62,420 nucleotides of DNA from an uncultured Pseudomonadota bacterium (GTDB lineage Bacteria; Pseudomonadota; Gammaproteobacteria; Steroidobacterales; Steroidobacteraceae), in assembly GCA_903858165.1 (NCBI GenBank), contig CAIOHZ010000300.1, positions 1 through 62,420 of the forward strand, given 5' to 3'. The notes beneath the pieces were generated by a model that saw only the letters and a list, made by a program, of their open reading frames with translations, made no database searches and was not told the origin of the DNA. The translations under genes and the position numbers were made by a program. Of the stretch, positions 27,229 through 35,456 are shown one piece after another. Position 1 is the stretch's first letter. The number at the start of each line of letters is the position of its first letter.

Positions 27229-29222
27229 GCGATACCCCGGTGAGCGAGAACAAGTACCCGCTGTTGTTCTCGCCGTTGGTCAGTGGTCGACTGCGGCTAC
27301 GCAACCGAATCTTGCATGCCTCGATGACCACCCGTCGCGTGGTGGACCAGCGCGTGACGCCCGGCATGGTGCAGTACTACGCCAATCGGGCCCGTGGTGG
27401 TGCGGCGCTGGTAGTGAGTGAGCCACTCAACATGTCCCGCTTGCAGCAGGCGGCACACAAAGTTCGTGTCTGGAACGACGATAATCTCGAAGGCTTGCAG
27501 CGCTGGGCCGCAGCGGTAGAGGGTGAGGACTGCCGTTTACTTGGGCAAGTGCAGGACTCCGGGCGAGGTCGGCACGAGCGTGGACGTAACCCCGCTGCCA
27601 TTGGCGTGTCGTCGCTGCCAGATGACCTTTCTTGGACTGTGCCGCATGTGCTGCGTGCCGATGAGTTGCAGGGCATGGTGGATGACTTCGCGCAGTCCGC
27701 AGCGCGCCTTGAGCGTTGCGGATTCTCGGGCGTTGAAATTTCGGCCGGTCATGGTCACTTGTTCCATCAGTTCCTCTCGCCATGGAGCAACCTCCGCGAA
27801 GACGCTTATGGCGGCGATTTCAACGGCCGCCTGCGTTTTCTCAATGACACCGTTAAGGCGATCCGTGCCAACTGCGGTGCTGGTTTCGTCATTGCACTGA
27901 AGCTGCCGGGCGATGACGGACTGCCGGGTGGTGTGGGCCCGGAATTGGCTGCCCAGATTGCCGGCGCCATGACCCGCGACAGCGCGGTGGACTACGTGAG
28001 TTTCTGTCAGGGAACCCATGCCAGAACCTTGGACTGGCATATCCCGGACATGCATTGGCCGCGTTCCACTTGGATGGATCTGATTGCGCAATTGCGCCCA
28101 GCAGTGAATGGGAAGCCGTTGGCTGCACTGGGGCTGATAACCGACCCGGCCGAAGCCGAAGGCCATCTGGCGCGGGGCACGGTGGAATTGGTGGCGCTCG
28201 GACGCGCATTGGTGACGGATCCGGCCTGGCCACTGAAGGCTGCTGCGGGACGTGAGGCGGAGATTCGCTATTGCGTGTCCTGCAACACCTGCTGGGGCAC
28301 CATCGTCGAAGGCTCGCCATTGGCTTGCGACAACAACCCCCGCGTGGCGATGCCCGAAGAAGTGGACTGGAAGCCGGCGCGTGTCGCCCGCGCCCGTCGT
28401 ATCACTATCGTCGGTGCTGGTATTGCTGGCCTCGAGGCGGCTTGGGTGGCGGCAGCACGTGGTCATGCGGTGACGGTGTTTGGCGCTGGCAACGAGGTAG
28501 GTGGCAGCGCGCGCTTGCATGCGGCCTTGCCCGGGGGCGAATCGCTCTCTTCGGTTTACGACTACCAGTATCTGGCGGCGAAACGTGCCGGGGTGCGCTT
28601 CGAGTTGGGGGTTAAGGCTGGCCTTGAAGACGTGCTAGCCACACGGCCGGATGCGGTCGTCTTGGCTACCGGCTCCACCATGCTGTGGCCGCGTTCGCTG
28701 CCCGCCGATTGGCAAGCGGACGGGGCTATCCCGGATTTGCGGGCCCTCTGCGGCGATCTGCTCGGGGTGACCCAGCCGCAAGGCGGTCGCGCCGTGTTGT
28801 TCGATATGGACCATACGGAAGGGACATACTCCGCTGCCGTGCTGCTGCAGCGCTTGTTCGATGAAGTGGTGTTGGTGACACCGCGTGAAAGGTTTGCGGT
28901 GGACGTTCCGTTGGTCTCTTCACTAGGTATTTACCGACGCTTGTCGAAGTTGGGCGTGCAACTGGTGCCGTTGCATGAACTGGCGCCCGAGTCGGCGCTG
29001 GACGAGGGCCGGGTGAGCCTGCGTCACTTCCACACTGGCGCGCTGCAAACCATGGACGACGTGGCAGTGGTGACGTTTGCAACGCCGCGAAAGCCCACGG
29101 ATGCGCTGGCAGCGCCGTTGCGTGCCGCGGGCTTGGAACTGCATTTGGCTGGGGATTGCCACCAGCCACGGCCCTTGTTGCTGGCTACGGCAGACGGGCA
29201 CCGTATCGGTAATCTGCTTTGA
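27225..29222 (+). CDS. FMN/FAD/[4Fe-4S] oxidoreductase of the old yellow enzyme / 2,4-dienoyl-CoA reductase family
   Basis: This 665-residue protein has an N-terminal OYE-type TIM barrel (about 10-340). The Fe-S binding segment follows with Cys350, Cys353, Cys356 and Cys368. The C-terminal half is a pyridine-nucleotide/FAD domain beginning IVGAGIAGLEAAW (about 395). This order is shared by FadH, trimethylamine dehydrogenase, and the bile-acid and isoflavone reductases, which reduce or oxidise activated C=C bonds. The segment EISAGHGHLFHQFLSPWSN aligns with the FadH catalytic region, but the catalytic Tyr (GYL) is replaced by His178. His265 in QGTHART may match the FadH His. It is coupled to the VOC gene by ATGA. 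Confidence 0.85.
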   Translation: MSDTPVSENKYPLLFSPLVSGRLRLRNRILHASMTTRRVVDQRVTPGMVQYYANRARGGAALVVSEPLNMSRLQQAAHKVRVWNDDNLEGLQRWAAAVEGEDCRLLGQVQDSGRGRHERGRNPAAIGVSSLPDDLSWTVPHVLRADELQGMVDDFAQSAARLERCGFSGVEISAGHGHLFHQFLSPWSNLREDAYGGDFNGRLRFLNDTVKAIRANCGAGFVIALKLPGDDGLPGGVGPELAAQIAGAMTRDSAVDYVSFCQGTHARTLDWHIPDMHWPRSTWMDLIAQLRPAVNGKPLAALGLITDPAEAEGHLARGTVELVALGRALVTDPAWPLKAAAGREAEIRYCVSCNTCWGTIVEGSPLACDNNPRVAMPEEVDWKPARVARARRITIVGAGIAGLEAAWVAAARGHAVTVFGAGNEVGGSARLHAALPGGESLSSVYDYQYLAAKRAGVRFELGVKAGLEDVLATRPDAVVLATGSTMLWPRSLPADWQADGAIPDLRALCGDLLGVTQPQGGRAVLFDMDHTEGTYSAAVLLQRLFDEVVLVTPRERFAVDVPLVSSLGIYRRLSKLGVQLVPLHELAPESALDEGRVSLRHFHTGALQTMDDVAVVTFATPRKPTDALAAPLRAAGLELHLAGDCHQPRPLLLATADGHRIGNLL

Positions 29223-29238
29223 GTGTCCGATGAAGAAT

Positions 29239-29261
29239 GTCCTAGGGGACTATTTTTTTTT
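29239..29261 (+). terminator. Possible weak terminator with a T9 run
   Basis: A short GTCC-TAGG-GGAC hairpin is followed by TA and nine consecutive T residues, 17 bp after the reductase stop. The stem is only 4 bp, so this is at best a partial terminator that could lower expression of the methyltransferase and later genes. Confidence 0.35.
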
Positions 29262-29327
29262 CACGGTCGGCTGCGCTAGCATCCGCTTGTCCGGGTACGT
29301 GCCGGGTTGCCAATTGGAGGAAGTACC

Positions 29328-30521
29328 ATGGTTGTTGAACTGAAACACGCTATGAAGCCCGAGTTGGGTGCCGAAGACGCTGCACGGCAGCGTTTCGTCA
29401 GTGGCTTGCGCGGTTTTGTGCTCAGCGACCTGGCTGGGGACCTGCGCCGGGTCTATGACGAACGGGTCGCCCCGCGCTTCGAAAGCACTCACGGACGCGC
29501 GCCCGCGGATGGCGATGAAGTGCACCAAGCCATGCGCGTAGACCCTACCTTCAAGGCCTACAGCAGTTTGCGTGTTACCGCGCAAAAAATGGTCTGGGAC
29601 TCAGTCGCCCCTGTAGTGGAAAGACATCGTGGTCTGCTGGAAGCCGCCGCCGTAGCCGGTGATGCGAAAGTGAAACTGGACCCTGCCGTACAGGTGCCGC
29701 GTAGCGTTTCCGCTGTCGACGTGCATCTGATGCCGGGTTCTTACAGCGGCAAGGGCGCGCCTGAAGACATGGCCCCGGGCGCGGTCTACGACCAAGGCTT
29801 TGCAGTTTTTTCCATGGGCCTGATGGGGGATGAATTCAACGACATTGGCCGTTCCATGGCGCGGTACATCAGTCGCAAGTTCCCCGATTTCAAGCCACAG
29901 CGCATCTTGGATCTGGGCTGCACCATCGGTCATAACACCTTGCCCTGGAAAGAGGCTTACCCCGACGCCGAGGTCGTCGGCGCGGATGTGGTGGCCGGAT
30001 GCCTGCGCTATGGCTCAGCGCGTGCCGTCTCGCGCGGGGTAGATGTCGAGTTTCGCCAGATGAACGCCGAGAGCATCGATCTTCCGGACGCCTCGGTGGA
30101 CGTGGTATTCACTTCCATGTTCTTGCATGAACTGTCATTGAAGAGCATTGGCCGGGTGTTCGCAGAGATTCGCCGCGTGCTGCGTCCGGGCGGTCTCATG
30201 TTGCACATGGAACTGCCGCCGAATACGCAGATGGGGGCCTTCGAAGGCTTCTATCTCGATTGGGACTGCTATTACAACGCCGAACCGTTCTATAAGGCCT
30301 TTCGCGACCAAGAGCCGCGCGACCTGTGCCGCAAGGCCGGGTTCCGCGACGACCACTACCTGCAGTTCGTGGTGCCTAGTGTGTGGAACCATGGCGAAGC
30401 CGCGGTGGAAACCGCCATCGCCGCGGAAGGCCATGAAGTGAACAAGGCCACGACCGGGCGTCTGTCACATGGTGGCATCGAATGGTTCGGCTTTGGCGCC
30501 TGGCGCGAGGCACAGTCGTGA
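29328..30521 (+). CDS. Class I SAM-dependent methyltransferase with N-terminal helical domain
   Basis: This 397-residue protein has a C-terminal Rossmann methyltransferase domain (about 165-390). Motif I is RILDLGCTIGHNTLPW, motif II ends in VVGADV, and VDVVFTSMFLHEL with RRVLRPGGLMLHMEL resembles the UbiE/COQ5 type. The first 160 residues form an extra, mainly helical region of unknown role. A clear GGAGG (29316-29320) precedes the ATG by 7 bp. Its stop overlaps the GTG of the small downstream gene. Context suggests a small-molecule substrate in the same pathway as the OYE-type reductase; the substrate is unknown. Confidence 0.85.
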   Translation: MVVELKHAMKPELGAEDAARQRFVSGLRGFVLSDLAGDLRRVYDERVAPRFESTHGRAPADGDEVHQAMRVDPTFKAYSSLRVTAQKMVWDSVAPVVERHRGLLEAAAVAGDAKVKLDPAVQVPRSVSAVDVHLMPGSYSGKGAPEDMAPGAVYDQGFAVFSMGLMGDEFNDIGRSMARYISRKFPDFKPQRILDLGCTIGHNTLPWKEAYPDAEVVGADVVAGCLRYGSARAVSRGVDVEFRQMNAESIDLPDASVDVVFTSMFLHELSLKSIGRVFAEIRRVLRPGGLMLHMELPPNTQMGAFEGFYLDWDCYYNAEPFYKAFRDQEPRDLCRKAGFRDDHYLQFVVPSVWNHGEAAVETAIAAEGHEVNKATTGRLSHGGIEWFGFGAWREAQS

Positions 30522-30835
30522 GTGCTGCTGAGTTGGGTAGCTCCGGCATTCCCGCCGATGCACCGCGTGGATACTACGGGCCGGACGGTCAGCCGCAGTT
30601 CTTTGTCGACCCGGCCATGGACCGCTTCTCGGCGGTACTGGTAAAGCTGGTTCAGGAAGTTTGGGTGCTCACCGAGCGGGTTGATGCCATCGAGCGCGTG
30701 GCCGCTGCCAAGGGCAGTGTCACCGCCGCCGAAGTGGCAGCTTTGCTGGCGGACCCGGCCGTTAGTGCTGCACGTGAAGCAGCACTGGCCCAGTTCATCG
30801 GCCGCACGCTCGGTCCACTGCGCGAACCCGCATGA
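30518..30835 (+). CDS. Small protein of unknown function coupled to the methyltransferase
   Basis: I do not recognise this 105-residue protein with confidence. It starts with GTG overlapping the methyltransferase stop (GTGA) and ends in an ATGA overlap with the MFS gene, so it is embedded in a translationally coupled operon. The N-terminal part has GYYGPDGQPQFFVDPAMDR. A long amphipathic helix follows (about 38-66, VLVKLVQEVWVLTERVDAIERV), likely to form a coiled coil. A second Ala-rich helical region closes the protein. There is no signal peptide and no cysteine. It may be a dimerising partner of the methyltransferase or reductase; that is inference. Confidence 0.7.
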   Translation: MSAAELGSSGIPADAPRGYYGPDGQPQFFVDPAMDRFSAVLVKLVQEVWVLTERVDAIERVAAAKGSVTAAEVAALLADPAVSAAREAALAQFIGRTLGPLREPA

Positions 30836-32064
30836 AGGCGCGCGGTGGTGCGCTTGGCAGCACGGGAGTGCTGCTGGTCATGTTGCTGGTCTGGGCTGCT
30901 TCCAACCTCGACCAGTCGCTGTTCAGCTATGCCATTCCCGGCATCGTCGGTGAGTTCGGCGCCAGTCTGAACGCCATCGGCGGTTTGCTGTCGCTGTCGT
31001 TCGCAGTCGCGGCGGTGTTCGCGGTGTTCGCGGGGATGGCAGCGGACCGCTTTGGACGGCGGTGGACGCTGGTGGTGTTGCTCGCCAGTTCGGCGTTGTT
31101 TGTCGGCCTGCATGGCTATGTGCAAGACATGGGCCAACTCACCCTTGCGCGCACTTTGGCCTTCGGGTTGGCGGCAGGCATTGCGCCCATCACGGCGGCG
31201 TATGTGGCCGAAGCCGCGCCGGCACGGCATCGCGGCATGCTCATGGGTATTTTGCAGTGTGGCTATCCGCTGGGTTGGGCCCTAGGGGGCTTGCTCGCCG
31301 GGCAACTATTGGCGACCGGCGGCTGGCGTAACGTCTTCTTGATCGGCTTCTTGATGGTGCCGGTGGCTTTGTTGATGGGGCGCTTTTTGCCAGAGAGTGT
31401 TCGCTTTGCGGAACTCGCTGCGCGCACCGATGCGGCGGCCGTGGCGCCCGTGCGCCTCGGCGAGTTGTTCGCTCCAGCGCTTCGTCGCCGCTCGTTGGCG
31501 TGCATCGTTTTGTTCTTCACTTTCGGTGGCGCTTACGCGGGAACTGCCTTCTTCTTCGCTACATTCTTTACAGAAGTGCGCGGCTACAGCCCGGCCGAAG
31601 CGGCCACGCTGGTGGGGCTGGGCAACGGCTTCGCCGTGGCGGGTTATCTGGTAGCGGCGGCGGTAGGTGAATATGTCTGGACGCGGCGCAACACCTACGC
31701 GCTGTGGTGTCTGCTCGGGGCGTTTGCCCTGTTGGCGCTGGTGTGGCTCCCGGTGGAACGCTGGCAGGACTTGGCCTTGTTCGCTCTCACGGGCAGCTTT
31801 TTCTATGGCAGCAATGCTGTGGTGGGTGCTTTGCTGGCGGACCTCTATCCCACGCGGGTACGCGCCACGGCCTACGCCGCTTGCGGCTCGGCACCGTTGA
31901 GTCTGGGCTTCGCGGTTTATCCGGCGGTGGTGCCACTGGTGGTGGGTTTGGCTGGCTGGAAGGTGGCTATGTCCTTGGCCATTGCACCGTTGCTGGTGGC
32001 GTCGGCATTGGCCGCGCTCTGGTTGCCTAACCTGCAGTCCGGCGCTGAAGTCGCCGACGTTTGA
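30832..32064 (+). CDS. MFS transporter (sugar/aromatic acid carrier-like)
   Basis: This 410-residue inner-membrane protein has 12 hydrophobic segments and the MFS loop signature AADRFGRRWTLVV after helix 2. RTLAFGLAAGIAPITAAYVAEAAPARHRGMLMGI in helices 4-5 is typical of the metabolite:H+ and aromatic acid carriers. The second half has ADLYPTRVRATAYAACGSAP. It is coupled to the preceding small gene and followed 11 bp later by the SDR gene, suggesting uptake or efflux of the pathway substrate. Substrate identity cannot be derived. Confidence 0.85.
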   Translation: MKARGGALGSTGVLLVMLLVWAASNLDQSLFSYAIPGIVGEFGASLNAIGGLLSLSFAVAAVFAVFAGMAADRFGRRWTLVVLLASSALFVGLHGYVQDMGQLTLARTLAFGLAAGIAPITAAYVAEAAPARHRGMLMGILQCGYPLGWALGGLLAGQLLATGGWRNVFLIGFLMVPVALLMGRFLPESVRFAELAARTDAAAVAPVRLGELFAPALRRRSLACIVLFFTFGGAYAGTAFFFATFFTEVRGYSPAEAATLVGLGNGFAVAGYLVAAAVGEYVWTRRNTYALWCLLGAFALLALVWLPVERWQDLALFALTGSFFYGSNAVVGALLADLYPTRVRATAYAACGSAPLSLGFAVYPAVVPLVVGLAGWKVAMSLAIAPLLVASALAALWLPNLQSGAEVADV

Positions 32065-32075
32065 GGAAAACGCTC

Positions 32076-32906
32076 ATGGGAATGCTTGAAGGTAAGGTAG
32101 CGCTGGTCACCGGTGCAGGACGTCATGGCGGGCTCGGTCAAGCCATTTGCGCACGCTTGGCGGTGGAAGGCTGCCGCGTGGCGCTGACCGACATTGGCGA
32201 GCCGCAACCCTTGATGGGCGTCGGCCATATTGGCAGTAGCGCCGAAATGGAACAGGTAGCGGCGGGGCTGCGGGAGATTGGCCCCGAGATTCTGGCGCTG
32301 CCGATGGATGTCCGCGACGAGGCGCAGGTGGAGGCCGCGATTGCTGCCGTGGTTGCGCGCTTCGGTCGACTCGACATCCTCGTCAACAATGCCGGTATTG
32401 GTTACCTCTTCAGTCCCATCATGGAGATGCCCGTCGACTTCTGGAAGGCCGTCATGGACGTGAACGTGCTTGGGCCATTTCTCTGCACCAAGCATGCCGC
32501 GCGGCAGATGGTTGCGCAGGGCGGTGGTGGGCGCATCATCAATATCGCCAGCCAGGCCGCGAAGTCGGGGCACCCGCACCTTGCCGCTTATATCGCTTCG
32601 AAGCACGGCTTGGTCGGGCTTACGCGTACGGCGGCGTTGGAATTGGGCAAGCACGGCATCACGGTGAACGCCGTTTGCCCGAACCACGTGACCACGGGAC
32701 TCGGCGCCGTGCAGAACGAGTACTACGCCAAGCAAGCCGGCATCACGGTGGAGGAGTATCTGGCCAACATGCGCCGCGGCATTCCGCTGGGGCGCGTGGG
32801 TTTGCCGGAGGACACTGCCAAGGCTTGTGTCTTCCTGTGCTCCGCCGCGGCGGACTACATCACTGGCGAAGCCATGAACGTGAGTGGCGGCGCCGAGATG
32901 CACTGA
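32076..32906 (+). CDS. Short-chain dehydrogenase/reductase
   Basis: This 276-residue NAD(P)-dependent SDR oxidises or reduces an alcohol/ketone pair. The cofactor motif is TGAGRHGGLGQAI, one residue longer than the classical TGxxxGxG. LDILVNNAG and the catalytic Ser/Tyr/Lys set in IASQAAKSGHPHLAAYIASK are intact. VNAVCPNHVTTGL and ITGEAMNVSGG end the fold as usual. TGAGGA directly after the MFS stop serves as ribosome site. It is the last gene of the VOC-OYE-methyltransferase operon; a GCCTG-CATA-CAGGC hairpin lies about 86 bp after its stop. Confidence 0.92.
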   Translation: MGMLEGKVALVTGAGRHGGLGQAICARLAVEGCRVALTDIGEPQPLMGVGHIGSSAEMEQVAAGLREIGPEILALPMDVRDEAQVEAAIAAVVARFGRLDILVNNAGIGYLFSPIMEMPVDFWKAVMDVNVLGPFLCTKHAARQMVAQGGGGRIINIASQAAKSGHPHLAAYIASKHGLVGLTRTAALELGKHGITVNAVCPNHVTTGLGAVQNEYYAKQAGITVEEYLANMRRGIPLGRVGLPEDTAKACVFLCSAAADYITGEAMNVSGGAEMH

Positions 32907-33041
32907 GCGGCGTGTTGCGTCTTCCGTAGGCGCGGCATTGTCGGCTCACCGCCTTTCCTACTACTGGCCTGTCCCTTGGGGTAGGTGGTAAGCCTGCATA
33001 CAGGCCCCAACTGCCGTTTTGTGGCAGAAAAGCCGCACCTG

Positions 33042-33051
33042 CAAACGTTTG
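33042..33051. promoter_or_regulatory. Palindrome CAAACGTTTG upstream of the TonB-dependent receptor
   Basis: This perfect 10-bp palindrome with a central CG has the form of LacI-family operators (compare GCAAACGTTTGC-type sites). It overlaps a TTGACG hexamer (33049-33054) that could be a -35 element, 108 bp upstream of the receptor ATG. LacI-type control of TonB receptors is known in related bacteria; no LacI gene is in this window. Confidence 0.45.
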
Positions 33052-33134
33052 ACGGTTTTTACAGAAAGTTAACTGCGGTTTTTTTTGTTGCGCCCGCCCA
33101 GTAGTTGCCGCAACATCCGCCTTGGTGGGGTTTT

Positions 33135-33144
33135 TTGTATACAA
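33135..33144. promoter_or_regulatory. Palindrome TTGTATACAA just upstream of the TonB-dependent receptor
   Basis: This perfect 10-bp palindrome ends 14 bp before the receptor ATG. Its form matches operators of FadR-type GntR regulators (TTGTnTACAA-like). Occupancy here would block the leader or ribosome-binding region. I saw no second copy in intergenic DNA of the window. Confidence 0.45.
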
Positions 33145-33158
33145 CAGCGAGGGTTATC

Positions 33159-35372
33159 ATGAATCGCGTTTCGTCCCGTACCAGCCTGATGCTGGTTTCT
33201 GCCGTCGGTCTGGTCCTGCAGTCCGCTGCAGCCATGGCCCAAACTCCTGCGGCCGATGCCGGCCTTGAGGAAGTCACCGTAACCGCCCAGCGCGTGTCCG
33301 CCAAGTTGCAGGACGTGCCACTGTCGGTAACGGCGCTCTCCGCTTCGGAACTACAGGACCGTCAGGTGACCAATGGCCTCGACATGGTGCGGCAGGTGCC
33401 GAACCTCATCGGCAGCAATAACGTTGGCCTCGGTTCAGCGGCCTCGTTCTTCCTCCGCGGCGTCGGTCAGGACGAATCCATCGCCACGTCGGACCCGGCC
33501 GTCGGTGTTTACGTCGATGGCGTCTACATTTCCCGCCAAATCGCCAACAACGTGCTGCTGTACGACCTGGAGCGCGTGGAAGTGCTGCGCGGCCCGCAGG
33601 GCACGCTGTATGGCCGTAACACCTCCGGTGGCGCCATCAAGTTCGTCACGCGGAAGCCTGGCAAGGAATTTACTGGTTACGCCGATGTTTCCTACGAGAG
33701 CGAATACCAGCGCGCGATGATTACTGCCAGCGTGGATATGCCGCTGTCGGATACCTTGTCCTCGAAGCTCACGGCCGTTCATTCGGACCAGCAGAAGGGT
33801 TTCCAGAAGAGCCGCACTACGGGTGACGAGTTCTGGTCGCCGCAGGCGGATGGCGTGCGTGCGCAGTTGCGCTGGATGCCGAACGATGCCACGGACATTA
33901 CCGGCACCGTTGAATACCTGAAGGACTCCGGTCAGGAAATCGTCGGTCAGGATCGTCTGAACGACAACCCGGGCACGTTCTTCTCGGTGCTGAGCGGCCT
34001 GCGTGGCCAGATGCAGGAAACGAAGACGCGTGCGGCGTCCATCAACGCCACCATCGACTTCGGCAGCTTCCAGCTCGAGTCGATCAGCGGCGTGCGTAGC
34101 CTGCAGCAGACGTTCCTCATCGACGCTTCGGACCAAGCCCGTGCGGCTTACGCCATTCCGAACGCCAGCACCCACAATCAGTGGAGCCAGGAGTTCACCT
34201 TCAGCGGCAAGGCCGGTGCGGTGGATTGGTTGGCCGGTGTGTTCTACATGAACGAGCGCAACCGCTCGTTCGTGGGTGACGAACTGTTCCTGTTTGGCGG
34301 CATCGTCGCCGGCAACTTCATGCGGGACCTGAACAACAACGCCAAGAGCAGTGCTGCCTTCGCGCATGCCACTTGGCACGCCAGCGATGCGCTTAGCTTT
34401 ACCGCAGGTGGCCGTTACACGCAGGAGAAAAAGACTGTCGATGTGCAGCAGTACATCGTGTTCCCGGTTGCCGTCCCCGGCACTATCGCGAACTATGCGC
34501 CTTCCTCCTATCCGGGCGCCAAAGGCCCATTGCTGCCGTTCTGGAACACCACGCAGGTGGTAGCGAATGGTACGGAAGTGGCGCCGAAGTTCACGAAGTT
34601 CGACCCGAAGGTTGGCGTGGACTATAAGCTGAGCGACGACGCCATGGTGTTCGCCAGTTTCACCAAGGGTTTCAAGAGCGGTGGCTGGAATGCCCGCGTT
34701 ACGGACCCGCGTGACTTCGTGCTGTACCGTCCCGAGTCGGTCACGTCCATCGAAGTGGGCTTGAAGAGCACTTGGCTCGACAACAAACTGCGTTTGAACT
34801 TGACCTACTTCGACGCACGCTACAAGGACTTCATCGTCTCGGCCATCAATCCGGCCACCAACAGCTTCATCACCGTCAATGCGGCGAAGATGCACAACCG
34901 TGGTGTGGAAGGTGAACTGGCTTGGCACCCGCAGGAGGCGGTGACGTTCTTCGCGAACTTTGGCACCAACGATGCGAAGTACACGCAGTCGACCACCGCT
35001 GCTATTTCGCTCAGCAACAAGGTGAAGCGCACGCCGAAATCCACCTATTCGTTGGGCGCCGAGCTGCGTGAGTCTGCTGGCAGTGGCGAAGTGTTCGCCA
35101 ACCTCTGGTACTCGCACCAGGGTAAGTATTACGCGGACCTAGCGAATTCGCCTTACGCCTTGGTGCCTGATTACCCAGTGCTGGACGCTAGCGCCGGTTG
35201 GGAATCGGCGACCAAGGACTGGCGTCTGGCGGTCAGTTGCAAGAACTGCGCGAACAAGGAGAACTTCCACTCTGCGCTCGTGTTCGCCACCTTGGGCTTC
35301 GCTACTCAGTACCCGTCGCTGCCGCGTCAGGTGTTCCTGAATGCGCGTTACAGCTTCGGCGCGAAGCGCTGA
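33159..35372 (+). CDS. TonB-dependent outer-membrane receptor
   Basis: This 737-residue receptor imports a bulky or scarce compound across the outer membrane using TonB energy. A signal peptide (residues 1 to about 28, ending AMAQ) is followed by a TonB-box-like LEEVTVTAQR. The plug domain has VPLSVTALSASELQDRQV and RVEVLRGPQGTLYGRNTSGGAIKFVTRKP. The rest is a 22-strand barrel ending FLNARYSFGAKR. No STN domain is present. A CxxC (SCKNCANKE) sits in the penultimate strand region, where KNLT-like sequence is more usual. The gene stands alone with its own promoter region and is followed by a strong terminator. Neighbouring carriers and oxidoreductases suggest an organic, non-siderophore substrate. 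Confidence 0.92.
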   Translation: MNRVSSRTSLMLVSAVGLVLQSAAAMAQTPAADAGLEEVTVTAQRVSAKLQDVPLSVTALSASELQDRQVTNGLDMVRQVPNLIGSNNVGLGSAASFFLRGVGQDESIATSDPAVGVYVDGVYISRQIANNVLLYDLERVEVLRGPQGTLYGRNTSGGAIKFVTRKPGKEFTGYADVSYESEYQRAMITASVDMPLSDTLSSKLTAVHSDQQKGFQKSRTTGDEFWSPQADGVRAQLRWMPNDATDITGTVEYLKDSGQEIVGQDRLNDNPGTFFSVLSGLRGQMQETKTRAASINATIDFGSFQLESISGVRSLQQTFLIDASDQARAAYAIPNASTHNQWSQEFTFSGKAGAVDWLAGVFYMNERNRSFVGDELFLFGGIVAGNFMRDLNNNAKSSAAFAHATWHASDALSFTAGGRYTQEKKTVDVQQYIVFPVAVPGTIANYAPSSYPGAKGPLLPFWNTTQVVANGTEVAPKFTKFDPKVGVDYKLSDDAMVFASFTKGFKSGGWNARVTDPRDFVLYRPESVTSIEVGLKSTWLDNKLRLNLTYFDARYKDFIVSAINPATNSFITVNAAKMHNRGVEGELAWHPQEAVTFFANFGTNDAKYTQSTTAAISLSNKVKRTPKSTYSLGAELRESAGSGEVFANLWYSHQGKYYADLANSPYALVPDYPVLDASAGWESATKDWRLAVSCKNCANKENFHSALVFATLGFATQYPSLPRQVFLNARYSFGAKR

Positions 35373-35387
35373 GTTGCGCCTAGGTGG

Positions 35388-35414
35388 GTTCCGTCACCTG
35401 TTGGGTGACGGAAC
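35388..35414 (+). repeat. 11-bp perfect hairpin after the receptor gene
   Basis: GTTCCGTCACC and GGTGACGGAAC pair perfectly around a 5-nt loop, starting 15 bp after the receptor stop. No T-run follows. It sits directly before the canonical terminator and may protect the mRNA 3' end. Confidence 0.7.
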
Positions 35415-35430
35415 TTGCTGATCAAACGGA

Positions 35431-35456
35431 GGCCCGGCTATTGCCGGGCCTTTTTT
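35431..35456 (+). terminator. Rho-independent terminator of the TonB-dependent receptor gene
   Basis: GGCCCGGC-TATT-GCCGGGCC is a perfect 8-bp GC stem followed by TTTTTT, a textbook intrinsic terminator. The T-run overlaps the last codon position of the convergent membrane-protein gene (stop at 35455-35457). Confidence 0.93.

Noticed and set aside
33435-35117. 560-residue open frame antisense to the TonB-dependent receptor
   Set aside because: It is the mirror of a strongly coding GC-rich gene; the product has no family character, no ribosome site and no operon context.
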